Made by a program: the position numbers and the translations under genes. DNA of 64,000 bases. Origin: Burkholderia sp. FERM BP-3421 (GTDB lineage: Bacteria; Pseudomonadota; Gammaproteobacteria; Burkholderiales; Burkholderiaceae). The stretch spans positions 2,418,001-2,482,000 of the forward strand of contig NZ_CP117782.1 in assembly GCF_028657905.1 (NCBI RefSeq), given 5' to 3'. Shown piece after piece: positions 51,862 to 61,159 of the stretch. Below the pieces are notes generated by a model. That model did not search any database. It was not told where the DNA came from and worked only from the letters and a program-made list of their open reading frames with translations. How positions within the stretch are numbered: the first letter of the stretch is position 1; each line of letters begins with the position of its first letter.

Positions 51862-52626
51862 TCAGTCGAACTGCCGGAAGTCCGGCTTGCGCTTCTCGAA
51901 GAACGCGCTCATCGCCTCGCGCGCCTCGGGCGAACGCAGCATCGCGCCGAAGTGCTGGCCTTCCTCGCTCATGCGCGATGCGATGTCGACGCCGCCCGTG
52001 TTCTTCAGCAGGGCCTTGGTGAGGCGCAGCGACGACGCCGGCAGCGCGGCCAGCTTCGCCGCCTGCTTCGCGGCGAACGCATCGAGTTCGGCGGCGGGCA
52101 GCACGCGGTTCACGAGGCCGATCCGGTGCGCCTCGAGCGCGTCGAACGGCTCGCCGAGCAGCAGCTTCTCGGCCGCCACCTGGTGCCCCGCGAGGCGCGG
52201 CAGCAGCAGGCTCGACGCCGCCTCCGGGCACAGCCCGAGCTGCACGAACGGCAGCGACAGCTGCGCTGTGTCGGCCGCATAGACGAGATCGCAGTGCAGC
52301 AGCATGGTCACGCCCACCCCGACCGCGACGCCCGCGACCGCCGCCACGAGCGGCTTCTGCGCGGTGCTGATCTGGCGCAGGAACTGGAACACCGGCGCGT
52401 TGTCGTCCTTCGGCGGCGCCTTCATGAAATCCTCGAGATCGTTGCCCGAGCTGAAGTTGCCTTCGGCGCCGCGCAACAGGATCACGCGCACCGCGCTGTC
52501 CTCCTGCGCCGCGCCGAGCGCGTCGGCGACGGTCTGGTACATCGCGGCCGTGAGCGCGTTCTTCTTCGCCGGGCGCGCGAACGTGATCGTCAGTACGCCA
52601 CCGATGTTGTCGAGCTGGATATCCAT
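51862..52626 (-). CDS. Enoyl-CoA hydratase/isomerase family protein
   Basis: A 254-aa crotonase-fold enzyme. The oxyanion-hole segments RGAEGNFSSGNDLEDF and AAVAGVAVGVGVTMLLHCDLVYAA and the acid in GLCPEAASSLLLP are visible; the second catalytic Glu of classical hydratases is not obvious, so an isomerase or other crotonase activity is possible. Start ATG 52626 has CGGAGA nine bases before it. It follows the thiolase on the same strand, but a strong intrinsic terminator lies between them, so it may be a separate or attenuated unit. Confidence 0.88.
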   Translation of the reverse strand: MDIQLDNIGGVLTITFARPAKKNALTAAMYQTVADALGAAQEDSAVRVILLRGAEGNFSSGNDLEDFMKAPPKDDNAPVFQFLRQISTAQKPLVAAVAGVAVGVGVTMLLHCDLVYAADTAQLSLPFVQLGLCPEAASSLLLPRLAGHQVAAEKLLLGEPFDALEAHRIGLVNRVLPAAELDAFAAKQAAKLAALPASSLRLTKALLKNTGGVDIASRMSEEGQHFGAMLRSPEAREAMSAFFEKRKPDFRQFD

Positions 52627-52661
52627 CTGAATCGTCTCCGTTGCTGCAGTCGAGCTGCATG

Positions 52662-52698
52662 AAAAAACGGTGCGCGAGCTGCAGGCCCGCGCACCGTT
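52662..52698 (-). terminator. Intrinsic terminator between thiolase and enoyl-CoA hydratase
   Basis: AACGGTGCGCG (52666-52676) pairs perfectly with CGCGCACCGTT (52688-52698), 11 bp with an 11-base loop. On the minus strand it runs straight into TTTTTT. It sits 25 bp after the thiolase stop and 36 bp before the hydratase ATG. Confidence 0.88.
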
Positions 52699-52722
52699 GT
52701 CATCCTGGCCGAAGCGGATCGC

Positions 52723-53922
<1,200 letters not shown>

Positions 53923-53947
53923 TTCTGGCTCCATGCTGGGCGGTCGA

Positions 53948-53977
53948 CCCGGGCGCGTGCTTCAGCGCGTGCCCGGG
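53948..53977 (-). promoter_or_regulatory. Intercistronic hairpin fadN-fadA
   Basis: CCCGGGC (53948-53954) pairs with GCCCGGG (53971-53977), with extra GCGC pairs inside. No T-run, so more likely an mRNA stability or processing element than a terminator. Confidence 0.4.
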
Positions 53978-54001
53978 CCCCGCACAAAGTTGTCCGCTTG
54001 C

Positions 54002-56437
54002 TCAGTTCCGCACCGGCTTGCCGGTCTGCAGCATGCCCATGATCCGTTCCTGGGTTTTCTGCGTGCCGAGCAGGTCGACGAACGCGCGGCGTTCGAGCGC
54101 CAACAGCCATTCCTCGTCGACCAGGCTGCCCGCCTCGACGTCGCCGCCGCACACCGCTTCCGCGATGCGGCTCGCGATCAGGAAATCGTGGGCGCTGATG
54201 AAGCGGCCGTCACGCATGTTGACGAGCTGCGCCTTGATCGTGGCGATCGCCGAACGGCCCGCGACCGGAACCTGCGTCGCCTTCAGCGGCGCGCGATAGC
54301 CCGCGGCCGACAGGGCGCGCGCTTCCTTCTTCGCGACGTCGAGCAGCTCGAACACGTTGAAGACGATCGTGTCCGACGGCTTCACGTAGCCCATGTCGCG
54401 CGCGTCGTGCGCCGAGGCCGAGACCTTCGCCATCGCCGCGTTCTCGAACGACTTGGTCACGAACTTGAGCAGCTCGCTCGTCGCGTTCGCGGCGCCCGCC
54501 GCGTCCGCCGCGCGCAGCGCCGCTTCCTTCAGGCCGCCGCCCGCCGGCACGAGGCCGACGCCGACTTCCACGAGACCGACGTAGCTCTCGACATGCACCA
54601 CGCGCTTCGCGCTGTGCAGCATCAGCTCGCAGCCGCCGCCGAGCGCGATGCCCGACACCGCCGCCACCACCGGCACGTTCGCGTATTTGACGCGCAGCAT
54701 GCCTTCCTGGAACTTCTTCACGAACGGCTCGATGCCCTTCGCGCCGCCCATCATGAACGCGGGCATCGCCTCTTCGAGGTTCGCGCCGGCCGAGAACGGG
54801 CCGCCCGGCGTGCCGAGCTTGAGCGAGGTCGGCTGCCAGACCACGACGCCCTTGAAGTCCTTCTCGGCCAGTTCGATCGCCTGCACGAGGCCGTCGATCA
54901 CGCCCGGGCCGATCGTGTTCATCTTCGACTTGAACGACACGATCACGACGTCGTCCTCGCCCGCGCGGTCATCGACCCACGCGCGCACCGAGTCGGTCTC
55001 GAACAGCGTCTTGCCGTAGCTGTGCGGGTCGCGGCCGGTCTCGCCGAACAGCGGCGCGCGGAACACCTGCTTCTCGTAGACGGCGAGGTTCGAGCGCGGC
55101 ACGAATGCCTTCGCGGCCGGCGACCACGAGCCATCCGCCGTGTGCACGCCGCCCTTCTCGGCCACCGCGCCTTCGAGCACCCAGGCGGGCAGCGGCGCGT
55201 TCGCGAGGGCCCTGCCCGCCGCGATATCCTCCTGCACCCACTCGGCGACCTGCTTCCAGCCGGCTGCCTGCCAGCCCTCGAACGGGCCTTCGTTCCAGCC
55301 GAAGCCCCAGCGGATCGCGAGGTCGACGTCGCGCGCGTTGTCCGCGATCGATTCGAGATGCACGCCGATGTAGTGGAACACATCGCGGAAGATCGCCCAC
55401 AGGAACTGCGCGTGCGGGTGGTCGGTCTCGCGCAGCAGCTTGAGACGCTCCGCCGGCGGGCGCTTCAGGATGCGCGCGACGGTCTCGTCGGCCTTCGCGC
55501 CGGCGTCGACGTAGGCGCCCGTCTTCGCGTCGAGCACCTTGATCGCCTTGCCTTCCTTCTTGTAGAAACCGCCGCCCGTCTTCTGGCCGAGCGCGCCCTG
55601 CTTCACCAGTTCGGCGAGCACGGGCGGGGTCTGGTAGACCGGGAAGAACGGATCGTCGGCGAGGTTGTCCTGCATCGTCTTGATCACGTGCGCCATCGTG
55701 TCGAGGCCGACCACGTCCGCGGTGCGGAAGGTCGCCGACTTCGCGCGGCCGAGACGGCTGCCCGTCAGGTCGTCGACTTCGTCGAAGCGCAGGCCGAACT
55801 TCGCGGCCTCGGTGATCACGGCGAGGATCGAGTAGATGCCCACCCGGTTCGCGATGAAGTTCGGGGTGTCCTTCGCGCGCACCACGCCCTTGCCGACGAC
55901 GCTCGTCAGGAAGGTTTCCAGCTGATCGAGGATCTCCGGGCGCGTGTGCGCGGTCGGGATCAGCTCGACGAGATGCATGTAGCGCGGCGGATTGAAGAAG
56001 TGCACGCCGCAGAAGCGCGCCTTCAGCTCGTCGGAGAAGCCGTCCGACAGCGCGTTGATCGACAGGCCCGAGGTGTTCGACGCGAAAATCGCGTTCGGCG
56101 CGAGGTGCGGCGCGACCTTCTTGTACAGGTCGTGCTTCCAGTCCATGCGCTCGGCGATCGCCTCGATCACGAGGTCGCACTCGGCGAGCTTCGCGATGTC
56201 GTCTTCGTAGTTGGCGGCCTGCAGGTACTTGGCGTCGTCCTTCGAGCCGAACGGCGCGGGCGACAGCTTCTTGAGGTTCTCGATGGCCTTGAGCGCGATG
56301 CCGCTCTTCGGGCCTTCCTTGGCGGGCAGATCGAACAGCAGCACCGGCACGCGTGCGTTGATGAGATGCGCGGCGATCTGCGCGCCCATCACGCCGGCGC
56401 CCAGCACGGCGACCTTGCGAATGATGAAATTGCTCAC
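54002..56437 (-). CDS. fadN: 3-hydroxyacyl-CoA dehydrogenase/enoyl-CoA hydratase fusion, FadN-like
   Basis: An 811-aa two-step beta-oxidation enzyme. The NAD-binding domain comes first (KVAVLGAGVMGAQIAAHL, residues 8-27; catalytic His in VHFFNPPRYMHLVE), then its C-terminal helical domain (about 190-440), and a crotonase domain last (about 480-690; GGPFSAGANLEEAMP, SGIALGGGCELMLH). This order is the reverse of E. coli FadB and equals Bacillus FadN (789 aa). The cluster order dehydrogenase-fadN-thiolase with a TetR regulator also recalls the fad system of Bacillus. 79 bp separate it from the thiolase. Confidence 0.92.
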   Translation of the reverse strand: MSNFIIRKVAVLGAGVMGAQIAAHLINARVPVLLFDLPAKEGPKSGIALKAIENLKKLSPAPFGSKDDAKYLQAANYEDDIAKLAECDLVIEAIAERMDWKHDLYKKVAPHLAPNAIFASNTSGLSINALSDGFSDELKARFCGVHFFNPPRYMHLVELIPTAHTRPEILDQLETFLTSVVGKGVVRAKDTPNFIANRVGIYSILAVITEAAKFGLRFDEVDDLTGSRLGRAKSATFRTADVVGLDTMAHVIKTMQDNLADDPFFPVYQTPPVLAELVKQGALGQKTGGGFYKKEGKAIKVLDAKTGAYVDAGAKADETVARILKRPPAERLKLLRETDHPHAQFLWAIFRDVFHYIGVHLESIADNARDVDLAIRWGFGWNEGPFEGWQAAGWKQVAEWVQEDIAAGRALANAPLPAWVLEGAVAEKGGVHTADGSWSPAAKAFVPRSNLAVYEKQVFRAPLFGETGRDPHSYGKTLFETDSVRAWVDDRAGEDDVVIVSFKSKMNTIGPGVIDGLVQAIELAEKDFKGVVVWQPTSLKLGTPGGPFSAGANLEEAMPAFMMGGAKGIEPFVKKFQEGMLRVKYANVPVVAAVSGIALGGGCELMLHSAKRVVHVESYVGLVEVGVGLVPAGGGLKEAALRAADAAGAANATSELLKFVTKSFENAAMAKVSASAHDARDMGYVKPSDTIVFNVFELLDVAKKEARALSAAGYRAPLKATQVPVAGRSAIATIKAQLVNMRDGRFISAHDFLIASRIAEAVCGGDVEAGSLVDEEWLLALERRAFVDLLGTQKTQERIMGMLQTGKPVRN

Positions 56438-56458
56438 GGGACTCCTCCGGATGGTGCC

Positions 56459-56487
56459 GCGCGCCGCCTGTCGATCAGGCGGCGCGC
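56459..56487 (-). promoter_or_regulatory. Perfect 12-bp hairpin between acyl-CoA dehydrogenase and fadN
   Basis: GCGCGCCGCCTG (56459-56470) pairs fully with CAGGCGGCGCGC (56476-56487) around the loop TCGAT. No T-run follows on the minus strand, so an mRNA-processing or stability role is likelier than termination. Confidence 0.5.
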
Positions 56488-56508
56488 GGCGGGCAAATGT
56501 TAGGGTCG

Positions 56509-56530
56509 CCCGGGCGGCGGGCCGCCCGGG
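56509..56530 (-). promoter_or_regulatory. Second hairpin between acyl-CoA dehydrogenase and fadN
   Basis: CCCGGGCGGC (56509-56518) pairs fully with GCCGCCCGGG (56521-56530), nine bp past the dehydrogenase stop. Together with the hairpin at 56459 it forms a tandem stem-loop block. Confidence 0.5.
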
Positions 56531-56539
56531 GTGCGCGCG

Positions 56540-58327
56540 TCAGAACAGCGCTTCGTCGACTTCCATCATGGTCTTCGAACCGGCGCGCGCGGCGCGGATC
56601 GTCGACGCCGTCTCCGGCAGCAGGCGCGCGAAATAGAACCGCGCGGTCGCGAGCTTCGACTTGTAGAACGGATCGCCCGACGCTTCCTTGTCGAGCGCGA
56701 TGCGCGCCATGCGCGCCCAGAAGTACGAGAACACCAGGTGGCCGACGGTGCGCAGGTACGGCACGGCGGCCGCGCCGACCTCGTCCGGGTTCTGCATCGC
56801 CTTCATGCCGATTTCCATCGTGAGCTTCTGGACCTTCTCGCCGATGTCCGCGAGCGGGTTGATGAACTCGGCCATTTCCGGCTTCACGCCTTCGGCTTCC
56901 GCGAATTCGGTGACGATCCTGCCGAATTTCTTGAGCTTCGCGCCCATGTCGCCGAGCACCTTGCGACCCAGCAGGTCGAGCGACTGCACCGAGTTCGTGC
57001 CTTCGTAGATCATGTTGATCCGCGCGTCGCGCACGTACTGCTCCATGCCCCACTCGGAGATGAAGCCGTGGCCGCCGTAGATCTGCATCGCGTGGTTCGT
57101 GCACTCGAACGCGTTGTCGGTCAGGAACGCCTTGATCACCGGCGTGAGCAGCGCGACCAGGTCGGCCGCTTCCTTGCGCACGGCTTCGTCGCCGTGCGAC
57201 AGTTCCTTGTCGATCTGCAGCGCGGACCAGTACGTGAACGCGCGCGCGCCTTCCGCGTAGGCCTTCTGCGTGAGCAGCATGCGGCGCACGTCCGGGTGCA
57301 CGATGATCGGGTCGGCCGGCTTGTCCGGCGCCTTCGGGCCCGTCAGCGAACGCATCTGCAGGCGTTCCTTCGCGTAGGTCAGCGAGTTCTGGTACGCGAC
57401 TTCGGTCAGACCGAGGCCCTGCATGCCGACGCCGAGGCGCGCGGCATTCATCATCACGAACATCGCGTTGAGGCCCTTGTTCGGCTCGCCGACCAACCAA
57501 CCGCTCGCACCGTCGAGGTTCATCACGCAGGTCGAGTTGCCGTGGATGCCCATCTTGTGCTCGATCGAGCCGCACTTGATGCCGTTGCGCGCGCCCGGCT
57601 CGCCCGACGCATCGGGGAGGAACTTCGGCACGATGAAGAGGGAGATCCCCTTGGTGCCCTGCGGCGCGTCCGGCAGGCGCGCGAGCACGAGGTGGACGAT
57701 GTTCTTCGAGAGGTCGTGTTCGCCGCTCGAGATGAAGATCTTGGTGCCGGTGATCGCGTAGGAACCGTCGCTATTCGGCTCGGCCTTGGTGCGCAGGATG
57801 CCGAGGTCGGTGCCGCAGTGCGGCTCGGTCAGGCACATCGTGCCCGTCCACTCGCCCGCGACCAGCTTCGGCAGGTAAACCTTCTGCAGTTCCGGCGCGC
57901 CGTGCGCGTGCAGGCACTCGTAGGCGCCGTGCGACAGGCCCGGATACATGGTCCACGCCTGGTTCGCCGAGTTCATCATCTCGTAGAGCGCGTTGTTCAC
58001 GAACGCGGGCAGGCCCTGGCCGCCGTAGTCCGGATCGCAGCCGAGCGCGGGCCAGCCGGCCTCGACGTACTGCTGGTACGCCTCCTTGAAGCCCGTCGGC
58101 GTCTTGACCACGCCGTCGCCTTCATAGGTGCAGCCTTCACGATCGCCCACCTGGTTCAGCGGGAACAGCACCTCGGAGCAGAACTTGCCCGCTTCTTCGA
58201 GCACCTGGTTGATCGTGTCGGCGTCGAGGTCCGCGTGCTTGGGCATCTGCTTGACTTCGGCTTCGACGTTCAGCAGCTCGTGCATCACGAATTGCATGTC
58301 GCGCAACGGCGCGGCGTACTGTCCCAT
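56540..58327 (-). CDS. Long-type acyl-CoA dehydrogenase
   Basis: A 595-aa FAD enzyme, longer than the usual 380-400 residues. It has the N-terminal extension (QYAAPLRDMQFVMHELLN) and a C-terminal extra domain of the FadE5/AidB-like group. MCLTEPHCGTDLG and ITGTKIFISSGEHDL line the flavin site; the catalytic Glu is in MIYEGTNSVQSLDLLG. It starts the beta-oxidation cycle by making 2-enoyl-CoA. ATG 58327 follows GGAGAG by five bases. It lies 56 bp after the TetR gene on the same strand, so both can share the promoter at 59037-59065. Confidence 0.92.
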   Translation of the reverse strand: MGQYAAPLRDMQFVMHELLNVEAEVKQMPKHADLDADTINQVLEEAGKFCSEVLFPLNQVGDREGCTYEGDGVVKTPTGFKEAYQQYVEAGWPALGCDPDYGGQGLPAFVNNALYEMMNSANQAWTMYPGLSHGAYECLHAHGAPELQKVYLPKLVAGEWTGTMCLTEPHCGTDLGILRTKAEPNSDGSYAITGTKIFISSGEHDLSKNIVHLVLARLPDAPQGTKGISLFIVPKFLPDASGEPGARNGIKCGSIEHKMGIHGNSTCVMNLDGASGWLVGEPNKGLNAMFVMMNAARLGVGMQGLGLTEVAYQNSLTYAKERLQMRSLTGPKAPDKPADPIIVHPDVRRMLLTQKAYAEGARAFTYWSALQIDKELSHGDEAVRKEAADLVALLTPVIKAFLTDNAFECTNHAMQIYGGHGFISEWGMEQYVRDARINMIYEGTNSVQSLDLLGRKVLGDMGAKLKKFGRIVTEFAEAEGVKPEMAEFINPLADIGEKVQKLTMEIGMKAMQNPDEVGAAAVPYLRTVGHLVFSYFWARMARIALDKEASGDPFYKSKLATARFYFARLLPETASTIRAARAGSKTMMEVDEALF

Positions 58328-58383
58328 GACTCTCTCCAAAGATAGGGCAATGGCTCGAGCTTCCCGCGGGCTTCGACGCTCCG

Positions 58384-58983
58384 CTAACGGCTCTCGCTCT
58401 GATACGAAACGATCGTTTTTTCCAGCGCGGCCCAGGTCAGGCGCACCGCATCCGGCAGATGCAGGAAGCGGGCGTCGTGATGCAGGCCGAGCGTGAAACT
58501 GTACAACTCGAAGAGCATCAGGTTCGGATCGGTGTCCTCACGCAGATGCCCCTCCTCCTTCGCCTGCGCGATCGCCCGCAGCAACGCGGCGCGCCACGCG
58601 GTCACGCTCGCGTTCAGCTGCTCGCGCACGGTGCTGTCGGGACGGTCGTCGTACTCGACGGCCCCGCTGATGTAGATGCATCCCGTCGTCACCTCGTGGA
58701 TGCGCTTCTCGATCCAGCGGGCCAGCATCGCGCGCAGGCGGGGCAAACCGCGCGGCTCGCGCAGGCTCGGAAAGAACACCTCGTTCTCGAAACGACGGTG
58801 ATATTCGCGCACGACCTCGACCTGCAGGTCCTCGCGCGATCCGAAGTGCGCGAACACGCCGCTCTTGCTCATCTGCATCCGCTCGGCCAACAGGCCAATC
58901 GTCAGACCTTCCAGCCCGTCCCGGCTGGCAAGGTCCAAAGCTGCTTCGAGAATCGCGGCACGCGTTTGTTCGCCTTTTCGCAT
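58384..58983 (-). CDS. TetR-family regulator, probable repressor of the fad cluster
   Basis: A 199-aa protein with an N-terminal TetR helix-turn-helix (residues 5-50; TRAAILEAALDLASRDGLEGLTIGLLAERM, then SKSGVFAHFGSREDLQ) and a C-terminal ligand domain of the YcdC/TetR_C type. It is first in line with the acyl-CoA dehydrogenase, fadN and thiolase genes. By analogy with acyl-CoA-responsive TetR repressors such as PsrA and Bacillus FadR, it probably senses long-chain acyl-CoA. The ligand is inferred from context only. Confidence 0.88.
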   Translation of the reverse strand: MRKGEQTRAAILEAALDLASRDGLEGLTIGLLAERMQMSKSGVFAHFGSREDLQVEVVREYHRRFENEVFFPSLREPRGLPRLRAMLARWIEKRIHEVTTGCIYISGAVEYDDRPDSTVREQLNASVTAWRAALLRAIAQAKEEGHLREDTDPNLMLFELYSFTLGLHHDARFLHLPDAVRLTWAALEKTIVSYQSESR

Positions 58984-59036
58984 AGCTTGTCTGTGTAACC
59001 GTTCGGGGTCATCGGAAAAAATCGAACGGCCGTACT

Positions 59037-59065
59037 ATTATTGGGCGCGACCGTCCGTGAAACAA
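59037..59065 (-). promoter_or_regulatory. Promoter of tetR and probably the fad cluster
   Basis: On the minus strand, -35 TTGTTT (59060-59065) and -10 AATAAT (59037-59042) are exactly 17 bp apart. Transcription would start near 59030, about 45 bases before the tetR ATG, over a small palindrome ACGGCCGT (59026-59033). Confidence 0.6.
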
Positions 59066-59073
59066 GGAAATTA

Positions 59074-59091
59074 TTAGAAATCGGTTTCTAA
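59074..59091. promoter_or_regulatory. Dyad TTAGAAA-TCGG-TTTCTAA, candidate TetR operator
   Basis: A perfect 7-bp inverted repeat with a four-base centre, nine bases upstream of the tetR -35 box. Size and symmetry fit a TetR-family site. It could also serve another activator. The rest of the spacer up to 59255 shows no gene. Confidence 0.5.
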
Positions 59092-59255
59092 CCGTGCCGC
59101 TATTGTTGCGGGTTCCGTGCCCCGCAGGAAGGGGTATCCACGGATCGCGCCACCTTGCGTGGCCTAGCGGCGGGGGGCGTGGCCTGCACCACCCGGATCA
59201 GGCGCCGCGCGACGACTTGCGGCGTGCGGCGGGCGCCGAGCGAGGGGCGCCCGCG

Positions 59256-60527
59256 TCAATCATACCCGCCTGTCGTGAGCAGCTTCATCGCCGCGCGATA
59301 GACAGTGTACGCGAGCCAGTTCAGGAAACGCTCGCCGAGCGGGCGCGCCGCGTAGCGCGCAGGGTCGATCTCGCGGCCGTCGGCGAACGCGGCCGCGATC
59401 GCGTCGCGCAGCTGCGCGGTTTCCACGTCGTGCCGCACCAGCACGACATTGGCCTCGTTGTTGAGCACGAGGCTCAGCGCATCGAGATTCGACGAGCCGA
59501 CCGTGGCCCAGTTGTCGTCGATCACCGCCACCTTGCCGTGCAGCATCGTGCGGTCGTATTCGGCGACGCGCACGCCCGCGCGCAGCAGCGCGTGATAGAG
59601 GAACGGCACCGCGGTGTCGAGCGCCGCGAACTCCTTGCGGCCGACCAGCACCCGCACCTTGACGCCGCGCCGCGCGGCGCCCGTCAGCGCGCGCCGCAGC
59701 TTGCGGCCGGGCATGAAATATGGATTGGCGAGCAGTACTGACTGGCGCGCGCGCCCGATCGCGGCCAGGTAGGCTTTCTCGATCGCGCGCCGGTTCAGCA
59801 GGTTGTCGCGCGCGACGAACGCGACGCTCGGTTCCGTGACCACCCGCAGCGCACCCGCCTTCACCCAGCGGTGGCTGCGCATCCAGCGGCGGAACTTGGC
59901 GGGGAAATCGTCGCGGTAGGCGCGCTGGGGCGCGTACTGCGCGTAGCTCTTGTGACCCGCCGAGATCCGCTCCCACTGCACCTCGAACGCCGCGCGGATA
60001 TCGATGACGGCCGGCCCCGCCAGCTCCACCGCGAAATCCCAGCGCGGGTAGGCCAGGCGTTCGCCGTTTTGCGCGTAGTCGTCGACGAGGTTGATGCCGC
60101 CGCAGAACGCGTAGGCGTCGTCGATCACGGCCAGCTTGCGATGCGTGCGCGAAAAACCGAAGCGGCCGAACAGATAGGGGTTGTAGATGCGGTGCTCGAC
60201 GCCTTCCGGGCCCCAGCCTTCGAACAGCGGCAGCCGCGCGGTGCCGATCCCGTCGGTAATCACGCGCACCCGCACGCCGCGGCGCGCGGCGCGCACCAGC
60301 GCATCGGACACCGGCCGGCCGGCCGCGTCATCGCAGAAGATATAGGTTTCGAGCATCACCTGCTCGCGCGCGCCGTCGATCCGCGCGATCAGGGCCGGGA
60401 AGAATGCGCGACCGCCGTCGCAGAGCCGCACCCGGTTGCCGGACGTGAAGGCGAGCCGCGACGCGGAACCGCGTTCCTGCAGGAACATCTGCCGGAGCAG
60501 GTCGAGCCGCACGCGGCGCTCGCTCAT
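59256..60527 (-). CDS. clsB: Cardiolipin synthase B-type phospholipase D protein
   Basis: A 423-aa protein with two HKD motifs, HRKLAVIDDAYAFCGGIN (first half) and HGKVAVIDDNWATVGSSN (second half), the arrangement of ClsB/YbhO. It lacks the N-terminal membrane helices of ClsA. It should make cardiolipin from phosphatidylglycerol or another phospholipid donor at the inner membrane. ATG 60527 overlaps the TGA of nudB by four bases (ATGA), indicating coupled translation and deciding the start against a longer upstream frame. Confidence 0.9.
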   Translation of the reverse strand: MSERRVRLDLLRQMFLQERGSASRLAFTSGNRVRLCDGGRAFFPALIARIDGAREQVMLETYIFCDDAAGRPVSDALVRAARRGVRVRVITDGIGTARLPLFEGWGPEGVEHRIYNPYLFGRFGFSRTHRKLAVIDDAYAFCGGINLVDDYAQNGERLAYPRWDFAVELAGPAVIDIRAAFEVQWERISAGHKSYAQYAPQRAYRDDFPAKFRRWMRSHRWVKAGALRVVTEPSVAFVARDNLLNRRAIEKAYLAAIGRARQSVLLANPYFMPGRKLRRALTGAARRGVKVRVLVGRKEFAALDTAVPFLYHALLRAGVRVAEYDRTMLHGKVAVIDDNWATVGSSNLDALSLVLNNEANVVLVRHDVETAQLRDAIAAAFADGREIDPARYAARPLGERFLNWLAYTVYRAAMKLLTTGGYD

Positions 60528-61000
60528 GCGCGATGCGCCGCGAGACGCGCGGGCAGCTGCAGGATCGCCTCGGCGTTCGACGGCGAGAAGCAGCGCGCCG
60601 CCGCCTCGCGATACGGCAGCCACAGGCTGTCGGTGTGTTCGCGCGGCGCAAGCGTGACCGCAGCGCCCGCCGGCACTTCCAGGCTGAACCAGTGCTCGAC
60701 GTTGCGCGTGACGCCCGGCGCGTAGCGGTGCAGGTACTGCGGATAGATCGTGTATTCGATCCGATGCCGCCAGTCGACGAGCGCCTCGGGCGGAATCCCC
60801 GGGCTGCCGACCACGAGCCCGGTCTCTTCGCCGACCTCGCGCGCGGCCGCGTGCGCGAGCGCTTCGTCCGGCCAGTCCTTCGAGCCCGTCACCGACTGCC
60901 AGAACCCGGGCTGGTCCGCACGCTTGAGGATCAGCACGTCGAGCGCGGCGGTATGGATTACGACCAGGACGGATTCGGGGATTTTCGGTGGCTTCGTCAT
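60524..61000 (-). CDS. nudB: Dihydroneopterin triphosphate diphosphatase (Nudix)
   Basis: A 158-aa Nudix hydrolase. The Nudix box G..E.......REVGEETG is seen as GSKDWPDEALAHAAAREVGEETG split over residues 38-60, followed by the NudB-like WRHRIEYTIYPQYLHRYAPGV and NVEHWFSLEV. It removes pyrophosphate from dihydroneopterin triphosphate in folate synthesis. Starts at ATG 61000 and shares four bases with clsB downstream. A terminator separates it from aspS upstream, so nudB-clsB is its own unit. Confidence 0.92.
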   Translation of the reverse strand: MTKPPKIPESVLVVIHTAALDVLILKRADQPGFWQSVTGSKDWPDEALAHAAAREVGEETGLVVGSPGIPPEALVDWRHRIEYTIYPQYLHRYAPGVTRNVEHWFSLEVPAGAAVTLAPREHTDSLWLPYREAAARCFSPSNAEAILQLPARLAAHRA

Positions 61001-61077
61001 CGGGAGGTCATGCGGCGCGGCGGCCGTACGGCAAGGCGGCGCGACCGCCGGGCCGCGAGGGTTCCGACGACTGTACC

Positions 61078-61110
61078 GCAAAAAACGAAAAAGGCGCATC
61101 GCGCGCCTTT
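61078..61110 (-). terminator. Intrinsic terminator of the aspS transcript
   Basis: AAAGGCGC (61090-61097) pairs with GCGCCTTT (61103-61110); on the minus strand TTTTTCGTTTTTT follows. A second GC hairpin, GCGGGCGCC/GGCGCCCGC (61122-61141), lies between it and the aspS stop. Confidence 0.85.
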
Positions 61111-61159
61111 CTCCTCGTCGAGCGGGCGCCTGGGCGCCCGCCTTCGTTCGTGGCCCGAC

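Noticed and set aside
59094..59741. Plus-strand open frame downstream of the TetR promoter
   Set aside because: It overlaps the clsB coding region in antisense. Its N-terminal part in the spacer has no ribosome site and no domain.
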